Of a stretch of DNA of 64,000 nt, positions 51,096 to 59,640 are shown one piece after another (the stretch's first letter is position 1; every line of letters begins with the position of its first letter). The stretch is from contig JACKEO010000005.1 in the NCBI GenBank assembly GCA_020632955.1, forward strand, positions 186,001-250,000, in the 5' to 3' direction. The notes beneath the pieces are model-generated. The model was not told where the DNA came from. It did not search any database and worked only from the letters and a program-made list of their open reading frames with translations. This DNA is from Alphaproteobacteria bacterium (GTDB lineage Bacteria > Myxococcota_A > UBA796 > GCA-2862545). Position numbers and translations under genes: made by a program.

Positions 51096-51923
51096 TCAGC
51101 CCTTCGGCGCGGGCACCATGCGTTGGGTGGGCAGCACGAGGACGTCGGCTGCGGAGCGCACGACGACCACGCGGGCCACGCCCCCCAGCAGGAAGCGCTC
51201 GATGCCGCGACGGTCGCGGTTGCCCACGATGACGAGGTCGTGGGTCTCGGAGGCGTCGACCAGGGCGTCCTCGGCCTCGCCGGGCACCACCAGCGCCTCG
51301 CCCCGCCGGGCCTCCGGCAGCCTCCCGAGCAGCGCGGTGAGCGCGGCCACCTCGCCCTCGTGGGCCTGACGCCACGCGCGCTCCACGGCCTCCTTGAGTT
51401 CCGGGCGGCGCACCGGCGGCAGGCTGCGGGGGATGGCGTGGAGCAGGTCGACCGTGGCGTCGAGGGCCTCGGCCCAGTGCGCGATGGCGGCCACCACCGG
51501 CTCCACGAGGTCGCCCTTGAGATCGATGCCGGCCACGATGCGCACGGGGCCGTCGCCCAGCCGCTCGCTGCGCGGCACGTACACGGGCCCGTAGGTGTTG
51601 CGCAGCACGCGCACGGCCATGGGGTTGAGGTAGAGCCGCTCCAGTCCAGGAGGCTCCCGGGGACCCACCACCAGCACGTCCACCTGGCTCGACAGCTGCA
51701 CCAGCGCGTCGGCGGGGTCGCCCGCGAGCAGGCGGGCCTCGCCGCGGACCTCCTCCGGCACCGACTCCCGCAGGAGCTCCTGCAGGCGCGCGAGGTGGGC
51801 GTCGCCGGTGCCGACGTACACGAGATCGAGGGGAGCACCGAGGCGCTGGGCCACGGCCACGCCGCGCAGCAGCAGCCACGCGTGGCTCTCGTGTCCCAGG
51901 TCGAGTCCGGCGGCGACACGCAT
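51096..51923 (-). CDS. Tandem universal stress protein (UspA)
   Basis: A 275-residue protein with two Usp-like domains (about 1-130 and 140-270). The second has the ATP-binding signature VGNRDRRGIERFLLGGVARVVV; the first keeps LVVGPREPPGLERLYL in a weaker form, so only one half may bind nucleotide. Tandem Usp proteins sense energy or redox stress in the cytoplasm. The ATG at 51923 begins MRVAAGLDLGHES; farther in-frame starts give no Usp-like residues. CGATACC in the minus direction near 51989 is a possible -10. Confidence 0.88.
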   Translation of the reverse strand: MRVAAGLDLGHESHAWLLLRGVAVAQRLGAPLDLVYVGTGDAHLARLQELLRESVPEEVRGEARLLAGDPADALVQLSSQVDVLVVGPREPPGLERLYLNPMAVRVLRNTYGPVYVPRSERLGDGPVRIVAGIDLKGDLVEPVVAAIAHWAEALDATVDLLHAIPRSLPPVRRPELKEAVERAWRQAHEGEVAALTALLGRLPEARRGEALVVPGEAEDALVDASETHDLVIVGNRDRRGIERFLLGGVARVVVVRSAADVLVLPTQRMVPAPKG

Positions 51924-52006
51924 CGGGGGTGGGCTCCACGATCCCCGGTCGGCGGGGACACGCTGCACGTTAGACCACGCTGGGTATCGCGGTCCATGCC
52001 TGCGCG

Positions 52007-53038
52007 GTGCCGGTGCTTCGTGGAGGAGGGCCACTGCAGCAGACCACCCCGCCGCTGGCTGCCTGGCTGCTGGCCTTCGCGCTGCCGGTGGTGGCCGTCG
52101 GGGTGGTCACGTCCTGGGCGGCGCGGGGCGGACCCACGGGGGAGGCGGCCACGCAGGCGGAGGTGGTGGCGCGTCTCGACCCCGAGATGGTGGTGCTGGG
52201 TGCCTCGGTGGCCACCCACGACGTGGACCTCGACGCGCTCGCCGAGCGGCTCGGGCGGGATCCGGCCCGCATGGTCACCGTGGCCGTCAACAACGCGGCG
52301 CTTCCGGTGTGGTACCTGGCCCTGCGCAATCGCGTCTTCCGCGTGGGCGCCCGGCCCGACGTGGTGCTGGTGGTGGGCACGCTCGGCCAGATCCTCGAGG
52401 CCGATCTGCCGGCGCAGCACGACCGCATCGCCTTCGCCCGCGAGCTGGTGGGCGACGAGTCCGAGCACGAGCTCGCGCCGGTGGGCGCCCACGCGGGCAC
52501 CCTCGCCCTGCAGGCCCGCGCGCGCAGCGCCGTCGACGAGGTCACCCACCTGTTCCGGGGTCTCGCCCTGCGGGCCACGCGGGGCGGCGACGCCCGGGAG
52601 ATCGAGCGGCGCATCGACGCCACCTGGGACGTGCTCGCGCCGCCGCCGCTGGAGCAGATGCGCACCATCGATCCGCATGCGGTGCAGCGCTACGAGCGCT
52701 TCCTGACGCGCTTCGAGACCCTGGTGGACCCCGAGGCCACCCTGCTCGGCTCCCTCGTGGAGCTCGCGGCGGCCCACGAGGCCACGGTGGTGGTGGTGCG
52801 TGCGCCGGTGGCGCCGGGCGCGCCCTTCGACGTGGGCGACCTCGACGCCGCGGCCGGGGGGCTGCGCGCCTTCCTCGAGGCCCGCGGTGCCCACTACGTG
52901 GACCTCGCCGGACTGACCCTGCCCGACGACGCCTTCCGCGATCCGCTGCACATGTCCCACGCGGGCGCCGTGCCGTTCGCCACGGCCATCGCGGACGCCC
53001 TCGAGGGCCTGGGCCTGCAACGGGTGCCCGCGCGATGA
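52007..53038 (+). CDS. SGNH-like exported protein, DltD/AlgJ-like role inferred
   Basis: A 343-residue protein (as drawn from GTG 52007) with an N-terminal membrane helix (LAAWLLAFALPVVAVGVV) and an extracytoplasmic domain. VVLGASVATHDVD (Ser67) matches SGNH block I and DPLHMSHAG (Asp312/His315) matches block V. The Ser-His pair is as in DltD, AlgJ/AlgX and related acyl-handling proteins that partner MBOAT enzymes. A perfect GGAGGAGG at 52022 lies inside this frame and points to a CTG start at 52034, which would give the same mature protein. It overlaps the MBOAT gene by four bases (ATGA). Confidence 0.8.
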   Translation: MPVLRGGGPLQQTTPPLAAWLLAFALPVVAVGVVTSWAARGGPTGEAATQAEVVARLDPEMVVLGASVATHDVDLDALAERLGRDPARMVTVAVNNAALPVWYLALRNRVFRVGARPDVVLVVGTLGQILEADLPAQHDRIAFARELVGDESEHELAPVGAHAGTLALQARARSAVDEVTHLFRGLALRATRGGDAREIERRIDATWDVLAPPPLEQMRTIDPHAVQRYERFLTRFETLVDPEATLLGSLVELAAAHEATVVVVRAPVAPGAPFDVGDLDAAAGGLRAFLEARGAHYVDLAGLTLPDDAFRDPLHMSHAGAVPFATAIADALEGLGLQRVPAR

Positions 53039-54450
53039 GCTTCATCTCCGCCCCGTTCGTGATGCTCGTGGCGGTGGTGATCGCGGTGCAGGCCGCGCTG
53101 CGCACCGTGCGGGCGCAGAACCTCTGGGTGCTCGGGGCGAGCCTGGTCTTCTACGGCTGGACCCACCCGCTGCTGGTGGGCCTGCTGCTGGCCAGTGCGC
53201 TGCTCGACTACGCCTGCGGCCTCGAGCTGGAGGCGCGCCCGCAGCGCCGGCGCGCGGTGATCGCGGCGAGCGTGGTGGGCAACCTGGGCGTGCTGCTGCT
53301 CTTCAAGCTGCAGGACTGGTTCGTGCAGCCCGCGGCGCTGGCCCTGGAGGCGATCGGGCTCCCGGCCAGTCACGAGGTGCTCGCCCTGGGCATGCCGCTG
53401 GGCCTGTCCTTCTTCACCTTCCAGACCCTGGGCTACACGCTCGACGTGGCCAGCGGCCGCCTCCGCGCGCGCCGCGACGTGGTCGACTACCTGCTCTTCG
53501 TCTGCTTCTTCCCGCAGCTCGTGTCGGGTCCGATCGAGCAGGGGTCCGACCTGCTCCCCCAGCTGGAGCAGCGCCGCACCCTCGATCCCACGCGGCTGGC
53601 GCGCGGGCTGTCCCTGGCCGCCTGGGGCGCCTTCAAGAAGGTCTGCGTGGCCGACGCCGTGGCCACCCACGTCGACGTGATGCTGCTCGCCGCCGATCCG
53701 GGACCCGGCATGGTGCTCGTGGGCGGGGTGGGCTTCGGGGTGCAGCTCTACGCCGACTTCAGCGGCTACACCGACATGGCCCGCGGCGTGGCCCACGCGC
53801 TGGGCGTGCGCCTGTCGCACAACTTCGACCGCCCCTTCCTCGCCCTGTCCACGCCCGACTTCTGGCGGCGCTGGCACATCACGCTCACGCGGTGGGTGGG
53901 CGACCACGTCTTCACCCCCCTGGCGCGGGGTGGCACCGCGGGCCCGCTCCGGCTCGCGGGCGCCCTGGTGGCCACCTACGTGGTCATCGGTCTGTGGCAC
54001 GGCCTGGAGGTCCGCTTCCTCGTGTTCGGCCTGGTGCACGCGGCGTCGGCGCTGGTGGCCACCTTCGCGGGGCCGCTGCTGCCGCGTGGCTGGTCGGGCT
54101 CGCGCGTGGCCCGCGCGGCCGCGATCGCGCTGCACACCCTGGTGGTGCTCATCCCCACCGGCATCCTCTTCCGGGACTCCTCGCTCCTCCGCGCCCGGGA
54201 GCACCTCGGCGCCCTGCTGGGCAACCAGTCCGGGCTGCAGGCCGACGCCGCGCTGGCCACGGCCGGGCCGCTCGCCGTGGCCCTGGTGGTGCTGATCTTC
54301 GGCGCCTGGATCGGCCCGCGCGCGCAGGTCGCCCTGGCGAGGTCGCGCTGGGGGCTCGTGGGGCATGGCGCCTGGTGGGCGGTGGCCGCCGTGCTCGTGC
54401 TCGCCATGGCAGGTGACAGGGCGCCCGACTTCCTGTACTTCCGGTTCTGA
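53035..54450 (+). CDS. MBOAT-family membrane acyltransferase (DltB/AlgI-like)
   Basis: A 471-residue polytopic inner-membrane protein with about ten to eleven helices. Family signs are GLSFFTFQTLGYTLDV, FFPQLVSGPIEQ, YADFSGYTDMARG, TPDFWRRWHITLTRWVGDHVFTPL and the catalytic His322 in GLWHGLE. These enzymes move an acyl group from a cytoplasmic donor, often a carrier-protein thioester, across the membrane to a surface polysaccharide or protein. It is coupled to the SGNH-like gene by ATGA and is followed 30 bp later by a ketosynthase-ACP gene, the likely acyl donor. Confidence 0.93.
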   Translation: MSFISAPFVMLVAVVIAVQAALRTVRAQNLWVLGASLVFYGWTHPLLVGLLLASALLDYACGLELEARPQRRRAVIAASVVGNLGVLLLFKLQDWFVQPAALALEAIGLPASHEVLALGMPLGLSFFTFQTLGYTLDVASGRLRARRDVVDYLLFVCFFPQLVSGPIEQGSDLLPQLEQRRTLDPTRLARGLSLAAWGAFKKVCVADAVATHVDVMLLAADPGPGMVLVGGVGFGVQLYADFSGYTDMARGVAHALGVRLSHNFDRPFLALSTPDFWRRWHITLTRWVGDHVFTPLARGGTAGPLRLAGALVATYVVIGLWHGLEVRFLVFGLVHAASALVATFAGPLLPRGWSGSRVARAAAIALHTLVVLIPTGILFRDSSLLRAREHLGALLGNQSGLQADAALATAGPLAVALVVLIFGAWIGPRAQVALARSRWGLVGHGAWWAVAAVLVLAMAGDRAPDFLYFRF

Positions 54451-54480
54451 CCCGCGCGACGCGCGCACGGAGGGCCGGCG

Positions 54481-56172
54481 GTGGACCAGGACCGCTCAGC
54501 CGAGGTGGTCCGGGAGGCGCTCCGCGAGCTCCGGCTCCTCAAGCAGCAGGTGGCCGGACAGCGTGCACCCGCCGCGGTCGTCGGGGTGTCGGTACGGCTG
54601 CCGGGCGGGCTCACCACGCTGGACGCCACCTGGGATCGCCTCGCGTCGGGCGAGCCCGTGTGGGGTCCGCCGCCCGCGTCGCGGCGAGACGACGGGGTCC
54701 CCGATGCGGTGGCGGGCTGGCTCGACGACGTGGCCGGCGTGGACCTCGATCGGCTCGGACTGCCCGCCGACGCGGCCCGGCTCACCGACCCCCAGGGGCG
54801 CCTGCTGCTGGAGGGCGCCGCCACCGTGCTGGCCCAGGCGGGCGTGGCCGAGGGCGAGGGCCGCTGCGCCGTGGTGGTCGGCCACGACCAGACCGGCTGG
54901 GAGGCGCGCACGCTCCGGGGCGGCCACCTCGGCCACCCCCACGCCTCCCTCGGGTCCTTCGGCGGCGCGCTCGCCACGCGCATCGCCCACCGCTTCGACC
55001 TGCGCGGCCCCGCGCTCACCGTGGACGCGAGCTGCGCCGGCGGGCTGTCGGCGGCCCACCTCGCGCTCGGCCTGCTCCGGGCGCGGCAGTGCGACCTCGC
55101 CCTGGTGGGCGCGGCGAGCGTGCTCGTCGATCCGGTGCTGCACGCCCACTACGCGGCGCTGGGGCTGCTCGACGACCAGCTGCGCCCGCTGGCGTCGGAC
55201 GGGGCCGGCTACGTCCGCGCCGAGGGGTGCGTGGTGCTCCTGCTCCAGCGCCTGGATGACGCCGTGGCGCAGGGGCGACCGGTGCTGGGCGTGCTGGAGG
55301 GGTCGGCCGTGGCCGGGCCCGGACGCACGGTGGCGTTGGGGGCCCCGAGCGCGCGCCAGCACGCGGAGGTGGCTGCCGCCGCGCTGCAGGATGCAGGGGT
55401 GGACGTCGACGCCGTGGGGGCCCTCGAGGTGCACGGCATCGGCTCGGCGGTGGCCGACGCGCTGGAGCTCCAGGGGCTGGGTGAGGCCTACGGTGCGCGC
55501 GGCGCGCCCCTGCCCGTGGGGGCGACGAAGGGGGTGCTGGGCCACACCGAGGCCGCGTCGGGGCTCGTGGGGCTCGTGGCGGCCCTGCTGATGGTGTCGC
55601 GCGGGCGCGCCCTGCCCACGCCCGTGCCCGAGCGGCCGCTCGACGTGCTCGGCACCCACTGGACCCTGCGACGGGACGCGCTGCTGGCACCGGAGGCGCG
55701 GGTGGCGGTGCACGCCTACGGCATGACGGGGCAGGCGGCCCACGCGGTGGTGGCGCCGGCGCCGGCCTCCGCCCCCCGGGGCGACTGGGACCCGCTGCCG
55801 TGGGCGCGCACGCGGTGCTGGCCCGAGGAGGGGGCACCGCCGTCGCGGGAGGACCCGGAGGGGCTGCTGCGCGGCTGGCTGGCGGAGATCCTGGGGGACG
55901 GGCGCGCGCTCGCCGCCGATGTCCCGCTGGCCTGGCAGGGCGTGGACTCCATCGCGCTCACCGCGCTGCAGGCACGGATGACCCGCGAGCTCGGCGTGGA
56001 CCGGGCGCGCTTCGACGCCGCGCGCGCCTGGGACCTCCGCGGACTCGCCGCCCTGGTGCGCGCCGAGGAGGAGGCCGCCGAGGCGGGCGCCGTGGTGCCC
56101 CTCGTCGCCGCAGGGCTCGTCGCCGGTCTCGCCCTGCTCGTCGCGTCCTGGCTGGGGCTGCTGGGGGCGTAG
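54481..56172 (+). CDS. Membrane-tethered ketosynthase-ACP protein
   Basis: A 563-residue protein (GTG start after GGAGG). Order: a helical N-terminus (residues 1-28) like PKS docking helices, a full PKS-type ketosynthase (about 30-425), an acyl carrier protein (about 460-530) and a C-terminal transmembrane helix (538-560). Catalytic residues are intact: Cys185 in VDASCAG, His318 in EVHGIG and His355 in KGVLGHTEAA with Lys350. The carrier Ser490 sits in GVDSIAL. There is no acyltransferase, reductase or thioesterase domain. The TM helix places the ACP at the membrane, beside the MBOAT encoded upstream, so it may build or hold the acyl chain the MBOAT transfers. Alternatively it works with an AT supplied elsewhere. 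Confidence 0.9.
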   Translation: MDQDRSAEVVREALRELRLLKQQVAGQRAPAAVVGVSVRLPGGLTTLDATWDRLASGEPVWGPPPASRRDDGVPDAVAGWLDDVAGVDLDRLGLPADAARLTDPQGRLLLEGAATVLAQAGVAEGEGRCAVVVGHDQTGWEARTLRGGHLGHPHASLGSFGGALATRIAHRFDLRGPALTVDASCAGGLSAAHLALGLLRARQCDLALVGAASVLVDPVLHAHYAALGLLDDQLRPLASDGAGYVRAEGCVVLLLQRLDDAVAQGRPVLGVLEGSAVAGPGRTVALGAPSARQHAEVAAAALQDAGVDVDAVGALEVHGIGSAVADALELQGLGEAYGARGAPLPVGATKGVLGHTEAASGLVGLVAALLMVSRGRALPTPVPERPLDVLGTHWTLRRDALLAPEARVAVHAYGMTGQAAHAVVAPAPASAPRGDWDPLPWARTRCWPEEGAPPSREDPEGLLRGWLAEILGDGRALAADVPLAWQGVDSIALTALQARMTRELGVDRARFDAARAWDLRGLAALVRAEEEAAEAGAVVPLVAAGLVAGLALLVASWLGLLGA

Positions 56173-56189
56173 CCGGGGGGGGGGCGCCC

Positions 56190-56702
56190 TCAGTCGTCGA
56201 GGTGCTCGCCGGCGTCGGCCACGGCCAGCCAGAAGCCGTAGACGTCGAGCTGCTCGGCCACGGCGCGGAGGCGCGCGAGCTCCCGCCCCTGGCCGGCGAG
56301 GGCCGCGAAGGGCTCGGGCACGTCACGGATGGTGCGCTCCACCGAGGCCGTCACGCGGGCCACCACCGACGTGCGTCCGCACCAGACGGCCGCCGCCACC
56401 AGCTCGTCCAGGTCGAGGAGCGCCTCCTCCACCTCCTCGTCGGTGGCGCGGTCGCTGGCGCAGTCGTCGATCGCCTCGAGGTAGGCGTCGGCGTCCACCA
56501 GGTCCCAGGCTTCGTCGAGCAGGGCGCCGCCCGGGCCCACGCGCCAGGCCTCGGCCTCGGCCAGCGTGGCGGCGGGAGTGCCCACCCGGGCGAGCATGCC
56601 GGCGATCGCCGCCACCTCGAGGGCCTCCTCGGGGTCGTCGAGACCGCTCGACAGCAGCTCGTCGAGCTGGTCCACCAGTACCTGCAGCTCGTCGGGAGAC
56701 AT
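56190..56702 (-). CDS. Hypothetical acidic helical protein
   Basis: A 170-residue soluble protein, strongly acidic and almost wholly helical by sequence (MSPDELQVLVDQLDELLSSG, DEEVEEALLDLDELVAAAVW), with two Cys. No family recognised. It starts seven bases after the previous gene's stop and ends the five-gene minus-strand unit. It is convergent with the ketosynthase-ACP gene, 17 bp away. Confidence 0.65.
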   Translation of the reverse strand: MSPDELQVLVDQLDELLSSGLDDPEEALEVAAIAGMLARVGTPAATLAEAEAWRVGPGGALLDEAWDLVDADAYLEAIDDCASDRATDEEVEEALLDLDELVAAAVWCGRTSVVARVTASVERTIRDVPEPFAALAGQGRELARLRAVAEQLDVYGFWLAVADAGEHLDD

Positions 56703-56709
56703 GTGGGCC

Positions 56710-57045
56710 TCAGTCGCGACAGCGGAGCGTGACCGGACCGAGTCGCGAGTCGGTCTCGACCACCACGTCGAGGCCCGGACCCGTGCGCAGGTCCTGCTCG
56801 ACGATCACGTCCCAGGCGTCGTCCTTGCGCCGCTCGAGCCGCAGCTGCCAGCGCCACGCGCCGTCGTCCTGGCGGGTCTGCAGGCCGACGAAGCGCACCG
56901 GCCAGCGGCCCACGCGGAAGAGGTGCTCGCTGGACTTCCCTGGCTCCGTCCGCGCGCCGGTCTCGGTCTCGTGGACCTTGATGGCGCAGGTGCCTGCGAG
57001 GGCGGGGAGCGGCAGGCCGAGGAGGGCGAGGAGGAGGAAGCGCAC
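56710..57045 (-). CDS. Small periplasmic protein
   Basis: A 111-residue exported protein. The signal peptide MRFLLLALLGLPLPALAG is followed by a beta-rich domain with Cys near both ends (GTCAIKVHE and LRCRD), which may form one disulfide closing a beta-sandwich. No family recognised. CGATAGCC in the minus direction lies 19 bp upstream of the start codon as a possible -10. Confidence 0.6.
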   Translation of the reverse strand: MRFLLLALLGLPLPALAGTCAIKVHETETGARTEPGKSSEHLFRVGRWPVRFVGLQTRQDDGAWRWQLRLERRKDDAWDVIVEQDLRTGPGLDVVVETDSRLGPVTLRCRD

Positions 57046-57086
57046 GGCGTCTCCGGGTGCGGGTGGCTATCGCGGCGTGGTGCCGC

Positions 57087-58448
57087 TCAGGGCGCGGCGT
57101 CGATCGCGGAGGGGGCGACGACCTTGCGGGGCTCGGGGCGGGGTGACGACACCTGGTCCAGATCGACCAGCGCGACCGCGGGTCGACCCCGGACGGCTGC
57201 GAGCACGGTGGAGGCCAGGATCGCGGGCACGTCCACCAGCACCACCACCTCGCGGCCGGCGTGGTCCACGGTCCAGGTGCCCGTGCGCTGGCGGGCGCGG
57301 GCCCTGCGCGGCGGACGCGCCCGCCCGGGGGGCAGCGCCAGCGCGCCCACGGCCTCGGCGAACTCGGCGGCGTCGGCCTCGGTGTCCCAGAGGGTGCGCC
57401 ACACCACCTGCGTGCGCCCGAGGCCGTCGCGGTACACCTGGTAGCGGTCGCCACCCCAGCCGTCGGCCGCCGGGAAGCGTGCCGCCGACGCCTCGCCCAG
57501 GCCGCGGGTGGCGAGCAGGGACCGGATGCCCAGCTCGCCCACCACGTCGTCCACCTCCAGCGTGACCCCGGGACCGAGGCGCCGCGAGACGTCGGGGAGC
57601 ACGGGGTAGAGCGGAGGATCGTCGCCGGCGAGCCAGCGCTCGGGGTGGAGGATGTGCTCGGTGGACAGCGGAGGACGCGCGAAGGCGCCGTCGACGGCCG
57701 CCCAGCCGCCCAGCCGCTCCAGGCGTCGCACGAAGGCCGTGCCCACCACGTAGGGGGCGAAGAGGCCGTCGCGCACGGGCTTGGGGAGGCGGGCCACCGG
57801 ATCCTCGTAGGGACCCTCGAGCTGCCCCCGCACGAAGGCCTCGTGGAAGGTGGCCTCGTCGAGGCCGTCCAGGCCGATCACCCGGTCGCCCAGCGTGAGG
57901 CGGAGCATGGCGTAGGTGGCGTCGCCCTCCACCAGGGCCACGGTGGCGGCCTCGGCGTCCGACGAGCGGAAGTCCCGGTGGTGCAGCGTCCACAGGTCGA
58001 AGTGCTGGTCCTGCAGGGCGTGCACCAGCTCGTGGGCGGCGACCATCGCCTCCTCGCTGCCCTCGCCGATGGCGTCCTCGGCGAAGGTGTCGCCGCGCCG
58101 CACCAGCACCAGCCGGATCTCCTCGGGGTCGTAGTAGCCGCCGAGCTGGTCGGTGAGGACGTCGGCCACCACGGCGCCCAGGTCGGTGCGCCGGTCGAGC
58201 TGGTGGAAGGCGGCCAGCGACAGGCGCAGCGCCTCGAGCTGCCGCAGCGCCTCGGGCTCGGCGGCGTCGGCGATCACGTGCGCCCGCACCTGGTCGGGGT
58301 CCTCGAGGAAGACGGGCACGGCGTGGGCGAAGGGCAGCTCCCGCAGGGCCTCCACCTGGGGCAGCAGGTGCTCCACCTCGGCCAGGAGCGGCGCGACCTC
58401 GGCGGCCTGCAGGCTGGCGACGAGCCCCAGGGCCCCGGCGAGCATCAC
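57087..58448 (-). CDS. Exported HExxH metallopeptidase-like protein
   Basis: A 453-residue protein with an N-terminal signal (MMLAGALGLVASLQA). His139-Glu140-x-x-His143 in AAHELVHALQDQHF and Glu174 in ALVEGDATYA fit the gluzincin zinc site (HExxH plus Glu about 30 residues on). The upstream segment LGGYYDPEEIRLVLVRRG resembles the strand before such sites. The C-terminal 150 residues contain a possible second domain with Arg-rich linker. It overlaps yidD by four bases. Likely a periplasmic or surface protease or a binding relative; substrate unknown. Confidence 0.78.
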   Translation of the reverse strand: MMLAGALGLVASLQAAEVAPLLAEVEHLLPQVEALRELPFAHAVPVFLEDPDQVRAHVIADAAEPEALRQLEALRLSLAAFHQLDRRTDLGAVVADVLTDQLGGYYDPEEIRLVLVRRGDTFAEDAIGEGSEEAMVAAHELVHALQDQHFDLWTLHHRDFRSSDAEAATVALVEGDATYAMLRLTLGDRVIGLDGLDEATFHEAFVRGQLEGPYEDPVARLPKPVRDGLFAPYVVGTAFVRRLERLGGWAAVDGAFARPPLSTEHILHPERWLAGDDPPLYPVLPDVSRRLGPGVTLEVDDVVGELGIRSLLATRGLGEASAARFPAADGWGGDRYQVYRDGLGRTQVVWRTLWDTEADAAEFAEAVGALALPPGRARPPRRARARQRTGTWTVDHAGREVVVLVDVPAILASTVLAAVRGRPAVALVDLDQVSSPRPEPRKVVAPSAIDAAP

Positions 58449-58693
58449 GCGCCCTCCTCGTGGGCGTGGTGGGCGTGCCCGCAGGGCGGCACCGGGTCGT
58501 ACCCGCCGGCGGCGAAGGGATGGCAGCGGGCGATGCGCTTCACGGCCATCCAGACGCCGCGGAGCCCGTGCCGCTCGATCGCCTCGACCGCGTACGCCGA
58601 GCAGGTGGGCGTGTAGCGACAGGCGGGCGGCAGCATCGGGCTGAGGAAGCGTTGGTACGCTCGGATGGGCGCGATGAGCAGGCGGCGCAGCAG
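58445..58693 (-). CDS. yidD: YidD membrane protein insertion efficiency factor
   Basis: An 82-residue protein with the YidD core IRAYQRFLSPMLPPACRYTPTCSAYAVEAI and MAVKRIARCHPFAAGGYDPVP. YidD associates with the inner membrane near YidC. The conserved residues begin before the first in-frame ATG (58636); the only codon next to a perfect AGGAGG with correct spacing is a CTG at 58693, so a CTG start is assigned. A shorter ATG product would lose the conserved amphipathic helix. It overlaps the peptidase gene by four bases. It is away from the usual rpmH-rnpA-yidC neighbourhood. Confidence 0.9.
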   Translation of the reverse strand: MLRRLLIAPIRAYQRFLSPMLPPACRYTPTCSAYAVEAIERHGLRGVWMAVKRIARCHPFAAGGYDPVPPCGHAHHAHEEGA

Positions 58694-58722
58694 GACGGCC
58701 TCCTGGGGGCTTCCTATCCCGT

Positions 58723-59640
58723 TCAGATCAGCCGGTAGTGCAGGGTGAGGGGACGGCCCTTGCGGAGCACCTGCACCTCGAAGTCGCTGCGGTGGCGCTG
58801 GCCGAGCCAGATGCCGAGGATCTGCACCACGGTGTTCGTCTTGCGGCCGTTCACGGCCTGGATGACGTCGCGGTTGCGCAGGCCGCCCTTGAACAGGGGG
58901 TTGTTGCAGCCGAAGTTGCGGATCTGCCAGCCCTTGACGCCCTTGTCCTTGTCGCGGAAGGGACCGCCGCCGGCCAGGGCCTGGATCCGGGCCAGCGAGG
59001 CCGTGTGGTACAGCACCAGCTCGCGCTCCACCTCGAAGCGGTCGGGACCCAGGGGACGGATCGCGGGGTTGTCGGGACCGCAGCGGTTGCGACGGGGCCG
59101 CGGCGGGGCGGAGGTGGCGGCCACCGGCTCGTCCTGCGCCGCGTCCTCCTCGCCCTCGTCCTCGTCCTCGTCGCTGCCCTCGTCCTCGCCCTCGGCGTCG
59201 CCGTCCGCCTCGGCCACCGCGTCGTCCGCGGGCGCCTCGGTCGCCGCAGGCTCGGGCTCCGGGGTGGTCGCAGGGATCTCCACCGCGGCCACCTCCTCGG
59301 CGAGCTCGGGGACGGGCTCGGGCGCGGGGGCAGGCTCGGGACGGCGCGCCCTGCGGCGCGGCGGGGGAGCCTCGGCCACCGCCGGCGCCTCGGGCTCGTC
59401 GGCCTCGGGCTCCTCGGGCTCCTCGGGCAGCTCGGAGGCCAGCACGATGAAGGCGGCCACCCGCTCGCGCGGCAGCGCCACCTCGAACACCGGCTCGTCG
59501 CGCAGGTCGGGCGCCAGCATGGTCAGCACGGGCGCGCCACCGAGGCCGCCCACCACGAGGCTGGTGATCACGAGCCCCACGCCCTCGCGGTGCAGGCGGT
59601 GGCGGAGCTGGCGGGTGACGAGGTCGAGGTGGGTGGACAC
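58723..59640 (-). CDS. GspC-like protein with acidic linker and PDZ domain
   Basis: A 305-residue protein. A single N-terminal transmembrane helix (VGLVITSLVVGGLGGAPVLTML) is followed by a homology-region-like strand segment, a long Glu/Asp/Pro/Ala-rich linker (about 90-190) and a C-terminal PDZ-like domain (GCNNPLFKGGLRNRDVIQAVNG and later FEVQVLRKGRPLTLHYRL). This is the layout of type II secretion GspC, which links the inner-membrane platform to the secretin. No other gsp genes are in the window. The GTG at 59640 has GGAGG upstream. An unrelated periplasmic PDZ adaptor is possible. Confidence 0.78.
   Translation of the reverse strand: MSTHLDLVTRQLRHRLHREGVGLVITSLVVGGLGGAPVLTMLAPDLRDEPVFEVALPRERVAAFIVLASELPEEPEEPEADEPEAPAVAEAPPPRRRARRPEPAPAPEPVPELAEEVAAVEIPATTPEPEPAATEAPADDAVAEADGDAEGEDEGSDEDEDEGEEDAAQDEPVAATSAPPRPRRNRCGPDNPAIRPLGPDRFEVERELVLYHTASLARIQALAGGGPFRDKDKGVKGWQIRNFGCNNPLFKGGLRNRDVIQAVNGRKTNTVVQILGIWLGQRHRSDFEVQVLRKGRPLTLHYRLI

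Noticed and set aside
54481..56172. A conventional PKS or NRPS biosynthetic cluster
   Set aside because: Only one KS-ACP module is present; no AT, adenylation, condensation or thioesterase domain was seen nearby.
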